Shown one piece after another: positions 23,974-34,731 of a DNA stretch of 64,000 nucleotides. The notes beneath the pieces were generated by a model. The model was not told the origin of the DNA, did not search any database, and worked only from the letters and a program-made list of their open reading frames with translations. The stretch covers positions 5,704,001 through 5,768,000 of the forward strand of contig JAWHQI010000068.1 of the NCBI GenBank assembly GCA_033032865.1. The letters are read 5' to 3'. How positions within the stretch are numbered: the stretch's first letter is position 1; each line of letters starts with the position of its first letter. This DNA is from Dactylorhiza incarnata. Taxonomy: Eukaryota > Streptophyta > Magnoliopsida > Asparagales > Orchidaceae. Both the position numbers and the translations under genes were made by a program.

Positions 23974-25126
23974 TGTTAGAATTTTGATTTGAATCGTTTA
24001 GGAGTAAGTAGGAGTTGCCTCAACTGAGTTATAGCTAAACAACCACAATGCCACACAGCAACACAATAGACTTTATTGAATCACAAAACATTATTACAGT
24101 GCGAGACATACATGGCGAGACATGATTCATAAGAATCACGAAGGAGAGAAGAACAAAACACACCAAAAAACAAAACTGGCGGCTTGACAAGCAGAGACCG
24201 CACAAACCGCTGAACTCCAGAGACCGCCCGGCTTGTCCTGAGACCGCACGAACAGAAAACAGGCAAGATGACCTGCAATGCAAGACCGCCAGCTCAGACC
24301 GCACGAACTGGAGCTTATTGATCTGAACAGAGAACAGAAGCTGTCGCCAGACCGCAACTCAGATCGCCTGACCGCAGAAGGTCGCCTGAACGCTGAGCTC
24401 GCTGCGAACAACACAAAAACAACATAAACCAGTTCACAGACAAGCTGCTGCCGAACTGTTTATTCAAGCCGCTGGGAAAACACCAAGGAAGGAGACCGCA
24501 ATACTGCTGACCGCAAACCTGCGAACACAACAAACAGTCAACTCGCTTCCGAGACCGCCCGACCTCAAAGTTGAGATCGCACAAAACAACCCAGGCTCTA
24601 GTTCTTATAGTTCTCGTTATGAATGACAGGCCCTGCACCCCTATTTATAGGCGAGAGAACGGATGTCATCACAGCCACAGGAGAGATACAGTCACCACCC
24701 ATCAGATCGCGAGCGATCTCATATAGCAGACCGCGCGATCACACCACTTGGACAACACTTGTCCAAGACCGCAAATCAACAGAAGACCGCGCACAAGCCG
24801 CACGGACACAGAACACTCCTTCCTTAGATCGCCAAGGACAAACCAAGAACATCTGGCCAACTTCGGACAAGACGCCAGATCACCCAGCACAAGCCACCCG
24901 GTCACAGCGGTTACTCAAGAACAGACCGCCCGGTCTTCTACAAAGAAGATAGATCAACCGAGCAAAGCAGACCGAAAGAGACCAGAACATACAAGAACAA
25001 ACCGGCCATCGCAGCAGACCGCTAGAGCCAGACCGGCAGAGTACCAACACAGAGACCGCGTGGTCTCTGCGATCACCAATAAACAGACCGCCGACCACCT
25101 TCCACTTCACTTCAATAATTTCAACA
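23974..25126 (-). repeat. 5' LTR of Tork-like copia element
   Basis: 1153 bp, same structure as 18649-19801, with the GACCGC-rich block on both sides of the TATA-like box (24641-24650). Its outer edge touches the second ATATC copy. Confidence 0.92.
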
Positions 25127-25215
25127 ATATCAAGCCGAAGTATTTCAACACGTGGCAAGGCTTTGGATGAGATAAATGATAAATGCTTTGGTTGAGACAA
25201 GGCCTCCTAATCTAT
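25127..25215 (-). pseudogene. Tat antisense ORF, short N-terminal part
   Basis: Read on the minus strand up to the copia insertion, the frame gives HLSHPKPCHVLKYFGLI. This matches the start of the antisense ORF domain, and its frame agrees with 18648 once one target duplication copy is discounted. Upstream of it I see no further recognisable domain. Confidence 0.5.
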
Positions 25216-25755
25216 TTATAGAAAAGTAAAAAGGGCGGGAGGATTTCGGAGCGGCGGGGGGAGCGGTTAGCAAAATTCCAACGCAGAACCAGCATGCGAG
25301 AACATAGAGAGAGCGCGAGCGAACTACCAAGTGAAACTTGTTTGAGGTAGGTGAGATAAGCATAGATAAGTGATACATATGAGAATAAAAAGAGAAGATA
25401 GCGAGCACCATACATGCCGCAATACTGCATAGCAAGTGAATATAAACAACAATCTATTTGCGGGCGAGCACTACTAAGCAAGTAATCATGAAATTGTTCA
25501 CTAGGTTATTCGAGTAAACATTAAAATCATAGGCAGTAACATCACATAGCGAAAGAATAATACGCAATATTCTAGTCGCGGGCGTAAAAGTTTAAACAAG
25601 CAGTTGTAAAATTGCTTACTAGATTATTCAACACATTAAAAGAGAATAACACATTTTTAGGTTTTGTCGGGCAGACAGGAGTGCGAGCGAGGTCAGTATT
25701 GTATTCATTTCCACCTACCTCGACCTCACACCCCTGACCTTAGAGGTACCCAAGG
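25216..25755 (-). other. Non-coding or unrecognised Tat-like 3' region
   Basis: Mostly AT-rich, no conserved motif. Two overlapping minus-strand ORFs of about 90 codons (25145-25481) contain hydrophobic stretches but resemble nothing I recognise and are probably chance. Confidence 0.4.
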
Positions 25756-26190
25756 TTAATGATAGGGGCGAGCGGAGTGGAGCTCGTGCTGTAAAAGGCG
25801 CACTTGATCCTCCGCTCGCGAGATGTGCACGCCCGGAGAGGTGACCTCGCCGCGAGCATCCTGCTGCAGCTTGACCATAATCCCCATGTGATCATCCGCG
25901 AGGATGGCAAACCATTCTTCGGCGTACGCCCTCTCCACTCCCATATGCTTTTGGAGGTCCTGCAGTATGAGGTCGTACTGTTGGAACAACTCGACCATTC
26001 GCCTCTTCAGCACTTCGGGGTCACGGGGATCTCCCTGGAAGTAAACAATCTTGCCCAGTGAGGGAGGTGGCAACATCTCCTCCTCACCATGATCCAGTCG
26101 GTAGAGCTCTTGGGAAGACCTGCGAGGTTGAGGTGAGCAACAAGAGGGTGGGGGCAAATGAAAGTTGTTTGACCAAGCAGGAGAGATCAA
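25756..26190 (-). CDS. Hypothetical antisense ORF in Tat-like 3' region
   Basis: 144 codons on the minus strand. Not recognised. Pro/Ser-rich start (HLPPPSCCSPQPRRSSQ), then a well-folded looking amphipathic stretch with charged helices (DPRDPEVLKRRMVELFQQYDL and onward), no membrane segment and no zinc motif. It lies on the same strand as the split antisense ORF and between it and the 3' LTR, so it may be a further exon or a second antisense ORF of the Tat element. That is inference from position only. No upstream frameshift or stop inside the stretch. Confidence 0.45.
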   Translation of the reverse strand: MISPAWSNNFHLPPPSCCSPQPRRSSQELYRLDHGEEEMLPPPSLGKIVYFQGDPRDPEVLKRRMVELFQQYDLILQDLQKHMGVERAYAEEWFAILADDHMGIMVKLQQDARGEVTSPGVHISRAEDQVRLLQHELHSARPYH

Positions 26191-27235
26191 AATCCCTTTA
26201 CCGAATCGTTGGTGGGAAGAACACGGCTGCCCCTAGAAGGCCTCTTTGAAGGTCAGCGTCACTTATTTTCCCTGGCCCGAGGGGCGAGAAGCGCTGCCAT
26301 CTATCCAGGCGGTGCCAGAGAGCGAGCCGCTGAAGCTTGGATGGCCCAGGAGATAAAATCCCAGAGTAGAGATAGTAGCGATCGGAGGGACCGGTGAGAG
26401 CGGGGGTGTAGCACACCTCCCAGGCATTTCTAGGGGAGTCTTTGCAAAAGTTAATAGCAATAGGTCAATTCATAGGTTTTGAGGATGAAGTAGGCGAGAA
26501 GCTTACGGGGCCGCGGCGAGGAGACGCGAAGGGTGGTGGCGTCCATCTCCGTGGCCGCCGAGCCGACAGTTCTGGGAGAAGGAAGGCGACTATCCACCCG
26601 GGCCTCGTTCGCGGGGCCCCCCATCAAGAGCAGGCTCTGTAAAAAGATGTGTTAGCAGCAGGATTAGGTGGGCTGACCAGCCAGTTTGAGTACCTGATCG
26701 GCGAACCGGAGGTCGGGCGACGGGTCCGGGACCGAGGATCCATTCTCCCCCGAATGTCGCCGAACTGACTTCCATTTCCTGGTTCTAGAGAAGGGCAAAG
26801 TGGGTTGCTTGGCAGCCCAAGGGGGGGGGGGGCTGTTCAGAGGCGGCTTGCTCGTCAGCTCGCGCTGCGTTTAGGCAGGCTAGTGCATCTTCCGAAAGGG
26901 GCATTTTCTATAGCTACAGTAGTAAGCAGTAAGAGAAGGTATAAGGGGAAAGGGACCATTTGTCACCCATGATGGGAGGTATTTATAACACCAATATGGG
27001 GCCCACCAAAAGATTCCTGCAAGGTCAGCAGTCGCCGGCGAACACCAGGGGTTGGATTGTGTACAACCCCATGTTTGCTGAAGCATAAATCGAGAATCAG
27101 ATGTTGGAGAAGCGAGTAGAGGCTAGCTGACTTGCGACAAGTGACTCACGAGGAGAGGGCAAGGCGAGCCAGATTAATCTCACAAAGGGTGTAGTGCTCG
27201 GGCGAGACTAAATTATGCCCGTCTCTTCGGGGGTG
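26191..27235. other. Tat-like 3' region without recognised gene
   Basis: Moderate GC content, with a run of twelve or more G at about 26821. Short ORFs on both strands show no family signature. The last bases (CTTCGGGGGTG, about 27225-27235) could be the polypurine tract of the plus-strand element. Confidence 0.4.
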
Positions 27236-27858
27236 TGTTAGCGATGGTATGAGAACAGTGGCTTATTGACTTGCACAAGCGAGCCAGACTAGTATTTATA
27301 TCGACGGGAGGTGAGCGAGCAGTGCTCTCGCGAGTCGCTCGCATAGGGAGATCTCACGAGCCCGACTCGCGAGGAGGTTGGCGAGTGTCGCCTTCTCCGG
27401 CCACTCGCCCAACAGTGGTCTACAAGTGAATTTACCATGATACCCTTGGTGGGCTGCCAATAGCCCTCCAGAACAGTGTAGTTTGGTTGTTCGTAGACAA
27501 TTTGGGGTGCGTATAGCAAAACCAAAAGGTGGATTCCTGTGATTAGCATACCAGTATAGAGAGGCTATAAATAGACCCTTTGGGCCACCTTGGGAGAGCA
27601 TTCTAGATCTTTACTTCTCCTCAGGATCTCTTTGGTTAGCTCCTTCAACTCTCCAAGGGGCCCGACTACAGTCTTGTCTTGGAAGGGGAAGCGCTCAAAA
27701 GATCTTTCGGGTGTGTTGTGGGACCTCCTTACTCTTGCCAAGGGTTATGTCTTTCGTTTTAAGTCTTCAGTCAGGTTCCTCTGTGGGATCAGTAAGCTCT
27801 AGCTGCCCCCCTTCACAGGGGTCTGAACTCCTCGTTGGGCCAGATACTGGTTCCAACA
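27236..27858 (+). repeat. LTR of Tat-like element
   Basis: Starts TGTTAG and ends TTCCAACA (about 623 bp). Contains a TATA box (27566-27573) and a short U3 block of CTCGCGAG-type inverted motifs (27300-27420). It is followed by TTTTTGGTTAGCTTGGC, which resembles the leader next to 5' LTRs of Tat elements. It may therefore be a 3' LTR plus a partial copy, or a recombined or solo LTR. Supported by end motifs and promoter layout only. Confidence 0.5.
27566..27573 (+). promoter_or_regulatory. TATA box in Tat-like LTR
   Basis: TATAAATA, about 330 bases into the LTR and downstream of its inverted-motif block. Confidence 0.5.
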
Positions 27859-27896
27859 TTTTTGGTTAGCTTGGCGGCCAAATACTGGTTCCAACA
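27837..27896 (+). repeat. Short tandem duplication at LTR end
   Basis: GGCCAGATACTGGTTCCAACA is followed by a 17-base spacer and a near copy with one change (27876-27896). It moves the apparent LTR end by 38 bases. Confidence 0.7.
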
Positions 27897-28090
27897 AGTA
27901 GGATTAGGGATGTTACATACCCGGTGAGGGGCTCGTAGTGGTACTAGGAGGTACGATGTGATGACACACCAAACCTGCCTTTCACAAAACACTTAATTTT
28001 ACTGGTGACTATCCAATATCACTCTCTTATGTTTCTCTAGAGTCCTAAGATGGAATAAGATTTACTGGTGGTATTAATGTCCTCTTGAAC
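27897..28090. other. Short spacer, nothing recognised
   Basis: Sequence between the Tat-like LTR and the Tekay-like LTR. No ORF or repeat recognised; the segment near 27900 ends GATGTTACA, which could be a relic LTR edge. Confidence 0.4.
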
Positions 28091-30283
28091 TGTAACAACC
28101 TGCCAGTACGAAGAGTATAACAGCAGGTCCGGCCGGGACCCCACGCCATACAAACCACACTAGCTAGGAGTTAAAAGGTGATAACCAGAAAAGTAACAAC
28201 TAAACGAGAGTACGAAACGTAAGCGGAAGCATTAATTAAACCATTTCAATTAGAACTGTCCACTATCATAGGAATGAAACCAAAATATAGAGTTACGGCC
28301 TTAAGGCCTTACATTTACCAAATGTGATAAAAACTCCAAACATACATCGGCACGCAGGCCGGCAATACAAGGAAAACAGATAAGAGGCTGGCCTTCGAGG
28401 GCCAACTCAGCATAAGGGCCACCGCCCGCTATTTTCCGCTAGGCTCACCTGCACCTGCATAAGAACATTCCACCAAGCGGTGGCAAACAAGGTAACGGTC
28501 AGCAAAGCTGACCAAATTATAACGACCCCACCCCTTTCCTGGGGTGGCGGAGCTTCTACCCTGCAAGCAAGCCATACTAGCACAAGTACTAATATAAATG
28601 AAGTGCAACTACACAAGGTGAGGTTTCAAGCACAATCAATCTTCTAGGTTGAGCATCAAAAGAAAGGAACCTAGGTATGCACATGATGTTGGTTGAGTTC
28701 ACCCGAAGGTTCCCACAACCGCCTAAACAACCGCATGAGGCTAACAACATCAATTCATCACGAACGTTGGTACACACAACCGCACGCTCCATGCTCTCAA
28801 GGCATGCACCAAAGGTACTTCTTCCCGAGCACCAAAACCATCATGAGTCCGGAAACTCTAGATAGAAAAGAGCTTTTGGTGGGTCTAGGCAAGACGCCCT
28901 TCCCAACCTCTCCCAAGGTCGTTCGGGTTTACAAGAGATAAATCCCCCTACCGCCACGCCTGGAAACGGGTTCAGTTCAGCCAATTCCCGTGCTCTTGTC
29001 ATCGATTGAACACATGATGCGGGTATGACATCACCTCGGCCCGTAAGGGTTTAGCACTCGCTAGTGCTACTCAAAACATAAGTTACAACACCCAAGCCTT
29101 AAAAGTTTACTTTGTAACGACTCAAGACCCGACTCCGCCTTTCGGCCGGAGGGCATGAGGGATCGTTAGGGCTTTATACGTAACCAGAAAGGAGGTACAA
29201 GACCACTCCTCAACTATTCTAGTGGTGAAGGTTTGCATTCAACCACTCGCAAGGCATGGGGCTTCCGTTAGGATCTTCACAAGATGCCTACGCTTAAATC
29301 CCGCAATACTATCGCATATATCACAGAGTCATTCTCCGGCACGCATTCTAGGCTTAACCTAAATGCAATGTCGCAAATCAAGCATCACCGATTCGGGCTC
29401 ACGGCCACGAATAGGCTTCACACACAATGCCTAAATCCGCACGACTACCGGATTTTCTACATGCAATATGCCGGGGACGGATACAATCGACCCGGAGTTC
29501 CGAAGAACTTGAGGAAATCCTACACTTCACCCATTTGGTGAAAGGGATTCCTCATGCAAGCATAGAGAAATGAAGGAGAGGACAAAAGACAAGTCCAAAC
29601 AACGGGAGAAGAAATCGTTACCCTAGGAGCGTTCTTTTTCGCCATAGATCCGAGATTCTACACGGAGAGAAACGACCGCACCGGGCTGCACTCTCCAAAT
29701 CTGGAAACGGCTCGCGAATCGGAGCTCTGGAGCTCCATCAATGGCGGAATCTCCCTTCTTCTTCCTTGGCTCCTCCTTCTTTCTCTAGGGTTTGGAGAGA
29801 GAATGACTTAGAGAATATGAGGTTTAACCCCCTCTCATCAGCCCTAATAGTCTCCCGCAACTAACCTAGCCGTTGGATCAATTTCCAAAAGATTTGGACG
29901 GTCCGATCTTCTTCTCCGCTCAAAATCGCGGAACAGAATAAACAGGGCGCACGATCGCTGGCGCACGATCACTGGTCGTGCGCGAAGAGGGAAAAGGTCG
30001 TGCGCACTGTCCGAGACAGAACTCGATTCTCTTCTGAATTAACGCACGATCGCTGGCGCACGATCACTGGTCGTGCGCGAAGAGGACAATGGTCGTGCGC
30101 ATAAGCCGAGACAGAACTCCGATTCTTTGCGGGTTACGCACGATCATTGGCGCACGATCACTGGTCGTGAGCGAAGAGGACAATGGTCGTGCGCATTGAC
30201 CTGAACTGGAATCTTGAGCCTATCCCGAGCGCCACACTACCATTCCGCCTACCTCGCTGAACCACGATCTTTGGGGTGTTACA
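28091..30283 (-). repeat. 3' LTR of Tekay-like element
   Basis: 2193 bp, TGTAACA to TGTTACA. A palindrome cluster occupies 29945-30205, i.e. 80-340 bases from the 5' edge in the element's sense. ORFs inside it (for example 28407-28616) recur in the other LTR but show no conserved protein and are LTR by-products. Confidence 0.93.
29945..30205. repeat. Palindrome cluster in Tekay 3' LTR
   Basis: Three blocks, each with GCGCACGATCACTGGTCGTGC or a close variant followed by GGTCGTGCGCA about 20 bases later. Nearly the same motif as in the Athila LTR at 3000-3295. Confidence 0.85.
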
Positions 30284-30302
30284 ACTCCACCCCCCTTAAA
30301 AG
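30284..30302 (-). other. Polypurine tract of Tekay-like element
   Basis: The minus strand reads TTAAGGGGGGTGGAGT right before the 3' LTR. Confidence 0.75.
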
Positions 30303-30959
30303 AATTTCGTCCCGAAATTTCGAAAACAGTAACAGCAGGAATTTACAGTTTTTAAAGAAAATTTACCTGAGAGAAATAGCTCGGGGTACTCCGCAAGCAT
30401 CGCTTGCTCTCTCTCCCAAGTTAGCTCCTCTCGGCCGCAATTATCCCACCGGACCTTTACCATCCGAATGGACTTGTTCCTCAACTGCTTTACCTCGGTA
30501 TCCTCGATGCGTAAGGGTTTGACTTTCGTCGACAACCCACTATCAACCGACACTTTGCCAACCGCAACGATATGAGTAGGCTCTTGCACTGCCTTCCTCA
30601 GAACTGAAATGTGAAACACGCCGTGCAGACCGCTCAGCTCTGCAGATAGTGCAAGCCGATAAGCCGCATCACCAATACGTTCGACAAACTCAAACGGTCC
30701 TAAGTACATTGGACTGAGCTTTTTCAAGCGTCGGATCCTTGATACCCCTTTGAACGGTTTGATCTTCAAGTAAACCCGGTCACCGACGGCGAACTCTAGG
30801 TTCCTAAGCTTGGCGTTGTAATATTTTGCTTACCTATCCTGGGCAATCAATAGCCTTTTTCGAATAGTTCAGATCATCGAAGTTGCTTCCTCAACAACCT
30901 TTCGCTTTAATAGCTTAGTATCGCCCGTTTTTGCCCAAGACAACGGCGTACGACACTTC
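30296..30959 (-). pseudogene. Tekay integrase C-terminus and chromodomain
   Basis: From 30769 leftward: FKGVSRIRRLKKLSPMYLGPFEF is the GPY-type end of integrase; HISVLRK marks the linker; then PLRIEDTEVKQLRNK, MVKVRWDN and LTWERE form the degenerate chromodomain typical of Tekay/Del elements. Upstream (30770-30959) the frame continues with AKYYNAKLRNLEFAVGDRVY but has two stops, near 30827 and 30870. The domain probably guides integration to heterochromatin in the family. Confidence 0.82.
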
Positions 30960-31817
30960 TTACCATAGAGGGCCTCGAAAGGAGCCATCTTTACTGGCTT
31001 GGCAGCTATTATTGCAGGCGAATTCGATCATATAGAGATGATCTTCCCACTTCTTTCCAAAATCTAGAGCGCACATTCGGAGCATATCCTCCATAGTCCC
31101 GTTGGTCCTCTCGGTCTGTCCATCCGTTTGCGGGTGGAAGGCCGTGCTGAATTTCAATTTAGCGCCCAACAGTTCATGGATAAGCCTCCAATCTTTCGAT
31201 GTGAAACGCCCGTCACGATCGCTGACGATGTTACGAGGGACACCGTGCAGCCGCACAATACTATCGATACAGAGCTTCACTAGCTTTTCTACAGAATCAT
31301 CCTTCCGGTTCGGAATGAAATGCGATACTTTTGTCAGTCTGTCCACGATCACCCAGATGGTGTCGTTTCCATGCTGCGATCTCGGCAATCCGTGCACGAA
31401 ATCCATCGAAATATCGTCAAACTTCCATTCCGGAATCGGCAAGGACTTCAAAAATCCACCGGGACGTTGACATCCCACCTTCACCAACGCGCAGGTGTTG
31501 CACTTGGCCACGTAGAGGGCAATGTCCTTCTTCATACCTGGCCACCATAAAAGTTTCTTCATGTCCATGAACATTTTCGTGCTCCCCGGGTGGATAGAGT
31601 ACTTGGTATGATGAGCCTCGTACATCAACTCCGCCCGTAGAGTACAAACGTTTGGGACGCACAATCTGCCATTCTTCCACATAAGGCCATCTTCGAAAGA
31701 GAAATCAGCGTTTAACCCGTCAACGGTTTCCGCTTTGTAGCGTTTCATGCTCTCATCCAGCTCCAATGCCTGTCGAACTCGGTCGGCAAGGTGGTATTGA
31801 ACCTCCGTCCAGTTCAA
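30960..31817 (-). pseudogene. Tekay integrase
   Basis: 285 open codons. Zinc finger: His pair in EAHHTKYSIHPGSTKM and Cys pair in CNTCALVK. Catalytic core: Asp in SMDFVHGLPRS, Asp in VSDRDGRFTS, Glu in HPQTDGQTERTNG. All three acidic residues are present. A frameshift near 30970 separates it from the C-terminal domain, and a stop at about 31848 separates it from RNase H. Confidence 0.87.
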
Positions 31818-31847
31818 GCATGCTGAAGTAGACGCTCTTCGATCAAC

Positions 31848-32983
31848 TCAAATAATCTCCATTTCTTCCAGCTCACGGATTGGACGCTCATCGTGCATCA
31901 AAATCCAATTTGCTTGAGCGGGAGCCCGACGACTCAACGCGTCCGCAACTACATTTCCCTTTCCAGGAGTATATTTGATGTCGAAGGTGTAGTCCCCAAG
32001 GAACTCCAACCACCCCCTCTGTCGCATATTCAACTCCCTTTGATCTAGCAAGTACTTGAGGCTCTTGTGGTCGGTAAAGATGTCGATCTTCACGCCATAC
32101 AAATAATGCCTCCAAAGCTTAAGAGCGAATACCACAGCCGCTAGCTCCAAATCATGGACCGGGTAATTCCTCTCGTGAACCTTCAGTTGCCGGGAGCCGT
32201 AGGCAATTACCTTCCCGAACTGCACTAGGACACAACCCAAACCACTTCCTGAGGCGTCGCTATAAATTTCATAGCCTTCCGTACCTTGTGGCGAGCATAG
32301 AATGGGCGCCGTGGTCAGACGGCTCTTCAGTTCTTCAAAAGCTCGTGCGCACTCGGGCGACCAAACGAACTTATGATCCTTCCTAGTCAGTTTTGTGAGA
32401 GGAAGTGCGATCCTCGAGAAGTTTTCCACAGAGCACCTATAATAGCCGGCAAGTCCTAAGAAACTTCGGACTTCCGCTACGTTTCTCAACAAAGGCCACG
32501 CTCGGATCGCTTCTATCTTCGACGGATCTACTGCAATTCCATCTCCACTAATGACGTGACCAAGGAATTCTACTGACGGTAGCCAAAACTCGCACTTGGA
32601 GAACTTGGCATAGAGCTGACTCCTCCTCAAGGTGCTCAGAACGGCGTGCAGATGCCCTACATGCTCCTCTTCCGACTGAGAGTATACCAAAATGTCGTCG
32701 ATGAAGACGATCACAAATTGATCCAAATACTCACGGAATACCATACTCATTAAGTCCATGAATACCGACGGTGCATTAGACAGACCGAACGGCATCACCG
32801 TGAACTCATAGTGCCCAAAACGGGTACTGATCGCTGACTTTGGAACATCACATTCCCTACTACTAAGCTGATAGTAGCCGGACCTTAAGTCAAGCATAGA
32901 GTATACCGTCGACCCAACCTGTTGGTCAAGTAAATCGTCGATTCTCGGAATCGGATAACGGTTCCTCTCGGTCAGCTTGGTCC
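31848..32983 (-). pseudogene. Tekay reverse transcriptase (C-terminal two thirds) and RNase H
   Basis: Starts abruptly at about 32983 with [17 protein letters not shown]; everything upstream of this in the domain is lost. Then [22 protein letters not shown] and the catalytic [10 protein letters not shown]. Connection region [13 protein letters not shown] and [10 protein letters not shown]. RNase [46 protein letters not shown]. The frame is open for 349 codons, ending at a stop at 31848. Confidence 0.88.
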
Positions 32984-33325
32984 GCTACTACTAGGACAAC
33001 ACAAAACTGGTCTTAGGCCCCGAATCCTTCAACAAGGTGAAGAACATCTTCGCGCCTTTTCACGGCTTCTCCTATTCGCGCTCACTCGAGATCTATTAGG
33101 CAGCATTACCTCCAATCTATCCTTGACTAAGGTAAATGACAATTCGATTCATAACACGAAGTCCTTAGACAAATAGGAGAGCGATGCTCCCACACCAACA
33201 GAGCTCTCGTCGAATAGTCGATAATTAGGACAAGGCCTAATTGCACACAAATACATGACATAAAATTTTGTTGTCAACAGATACAGTGGACATATTTCTA
33301 TCTTTAACCGCACATGGGGTATAAA
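32984..33325. other. Unrecognised block replacing protease and RT start
   Basis: About 340 bp between RT and gag where roughly 1 kb of protease and N-terminal RT should lie. No retropepsin DTGA motif, no long ORF. It may be filler from a repaired break or heavily diverged sequence. Confidence 0.55.
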
Positions 33326-34507
33326 TCATATTTGGAGATGATCATCCATACCTGTGGCAACATCGCATTTCTGAATGACCTCTTGCTGGCCATAAGAGTA
33401 GACTCTCGGTTGGGTTAGAGAATATTGGGGAATCGAAGACTCCACCGCCTTGCCTTTCTCCATAGGAGCTGAACCCATCGCACGAGCATAGTCCACTTCT
33501 CCGCTTTTTGCTTTTGGGGGACCACTTCGACACACCGCGACTTTGTGTCCCACCTTTCCACAAGTGAAACAAATTAAGGAACACCGTGCAGTCTTAACTT
33601 CCACAAAGTTGAACTTTCTCTTGTTTCTTCTGAACTCGGACTTGGACTGAGAGACTGGCGCATGAAACTCTGACTTCTTTACATTGAAGTCTTTCGCGCG
33701 CTGCATACTCTTCATATCCGTTTCCAGAGATTTAGCTGATTTCACTAAGACGTTTAAGCCGAGTAACTTTGGACCCACAAGCATTAGTCTTAGGTCATCT
33801 CGCAGACCATTGTAGAACTTGTTGACCTTGGTTTCCTCATCTTCCCACATAGACCTCTCATAACGATTCTGACTGATGAACTCAATCAGGTACTCATCCA
33901 CTGAGTGTTCTCCCTGCTCTAGGTGTGAACACTGATCTTGTAGTTCAGGAATCTCAGTTAGGGGTAGAAACTTTAGAAGGAATGACTCATGGAAGCTTTC
34001 CCAAGAGATTTCGGAAAGTTGTCTCCCACCAAACTTGTGCAACAACTCTCCTTCCCACCAAAGTCTTGCTTCTCTTATAAGTAGGAAGGTGGTTAAGGTT
34101 ACCAACATATCTTTGCTTATAAGCATTGACATTAAAGTCCTCTTTATTTCTGACAACCACTCAGCAGCTCTCCCAGGGGATTCCGTCCCCTCGAAGGATG
34201 GAGGGTTGAGGCTCAGAAAGTACTTTAATTGCTAGTCACGCGCTCGCCCCACTACTACCTGCGCAACTCGACGTTCCACCCTTAGTTCTACCACAGGTTC
34301 CACTACAGCAACAGTTACAGGGGCCACATCCAGAGTCGGAGTAGTAGGCTGTGCAAGCTGCCCAGACTGAGTGTTGATCATCGCGAAGACCGCTTCAGCG
34401 ACTAACTTGATCATCTCAGCCAAAGGAGTGGTCGCTGTCACCTCAGACGACCCACTACTTTCAGCAGTGTTACGGGGTTGAGATGGCCCCGCACCACTCC
34501 TAGTCAC
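33326..34507 (-). pseudogene. Tekay gag, one in-frame stop
   Basis: The ATG at 34507 begins MTRSGAGPSQPRNTAESSG, with a TAG at about 34230 in the same frame. Capsid region: NPPSFEGTESPGRAAEWL, EARLWWEGELL, FLPLTEIPELQDQ and VDEYLIEF, the typical gypsy gag pattern. A zinc knuckle CFTCGKVGHKVAVC lies near the C-terminus (about 33530-33575). The frame closes at 33326. The start is chosen because it is the first ATG after the primer site and gives a normal family N-terminus. Confidence 0.85.
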
Positions 34508-34710
34508 CTATAATCGTGTAAGAGACAATTTAGTGACTGAAAGCATAGCAAAACAACAATCATGGAACGCTCAGGTTCCGCAAACAAGTATGTTTTTCCA
34601 TTCCTAAGTGGACATTCTTATTAGTTTTTGTCATTTTGGGTGAATGCACATCCCGTGCACACCACCCCTTAAAAGGAATTCGTCCCGAATTCGCTAAACT
34701 ACGGATCGAC

Positions 34711-34728
34711 GCCTTAAGTCCGATACCA
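34711..34728 (-). other. Degenerate primer binding site of Tekay-like element
   Basis: The minus strand reads TGGTATCGGACTTAAGGC three bases inside the LTR. It resembles the initiator Met site TGGTATCAGAGC, with changes. Confidence 0.65.
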
Positions 34729-34731
34729 AAT

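Larger units (their letters stand above)
18649..25126 (-). mobile_element. Complete Ty1/copia element, Tork/Tnt1-like, decayed
   Basis: LTRs of 1153 bp each (18649-19801 and 23974-25126), TGTTAG to TTCAACA (or TTTTAACA) on the plus strand. Perfect 5-bp target duplication ATATC at 18644-18648 and 25127-25131. Met-type primer site at 23961-23973 and a polypurine tract at 19802-19810, both on the minus strand. Gag, protease, integrase, reverse transcriptase and RNase H follow in copia order. The DADYGRDVDDRRSTSG RNase H signature and gag CCHC suggest Tork/Tnt1-like. I count eight LTR differences in the first 190 bases by eye, so it is older than the SIRE-like element at 4566. Confidence 0.93.
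17330..27896 (+). mobile_element. 3' part of a Tat-like gypsy element with antisense ORF, interrupted
   Basis: Seen: a minus-strand ORF split by a copia element, a second minus-strand ORF (25756-26190), and a plus-strand LTR at 27236 preceded by a G-rich tract. Known: several Tat-lineage elements carry an antisense ORF between pol and the 3' LTR, related to the Pfam family named putative gypsy type transposon. The order and strands here match that plan. No gag or pol of this element is visible; they would lie to the left, where chromovirus sequence now stands. The left limit is approximate. Confidence 0.6.

Noticed and set aside
25212..25481. Hydrophobic minus-strand ORFs as a possible membrane or env protein
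   Set aside because: Two overlapping frames both look hydrophobic because the DNA is T-rich; no signal peptide or family match.
26821..26832. Run of G as a possible polypurine tract
   Set aside because: Not followed by an LTR start; the LTR begins 400 bases later.
28407..28941. ORFs that recur almost unchanged at 35048-35582
   Set aside because: The recurrence is explained by the two LTRs of one element, not by a duplicated gene.
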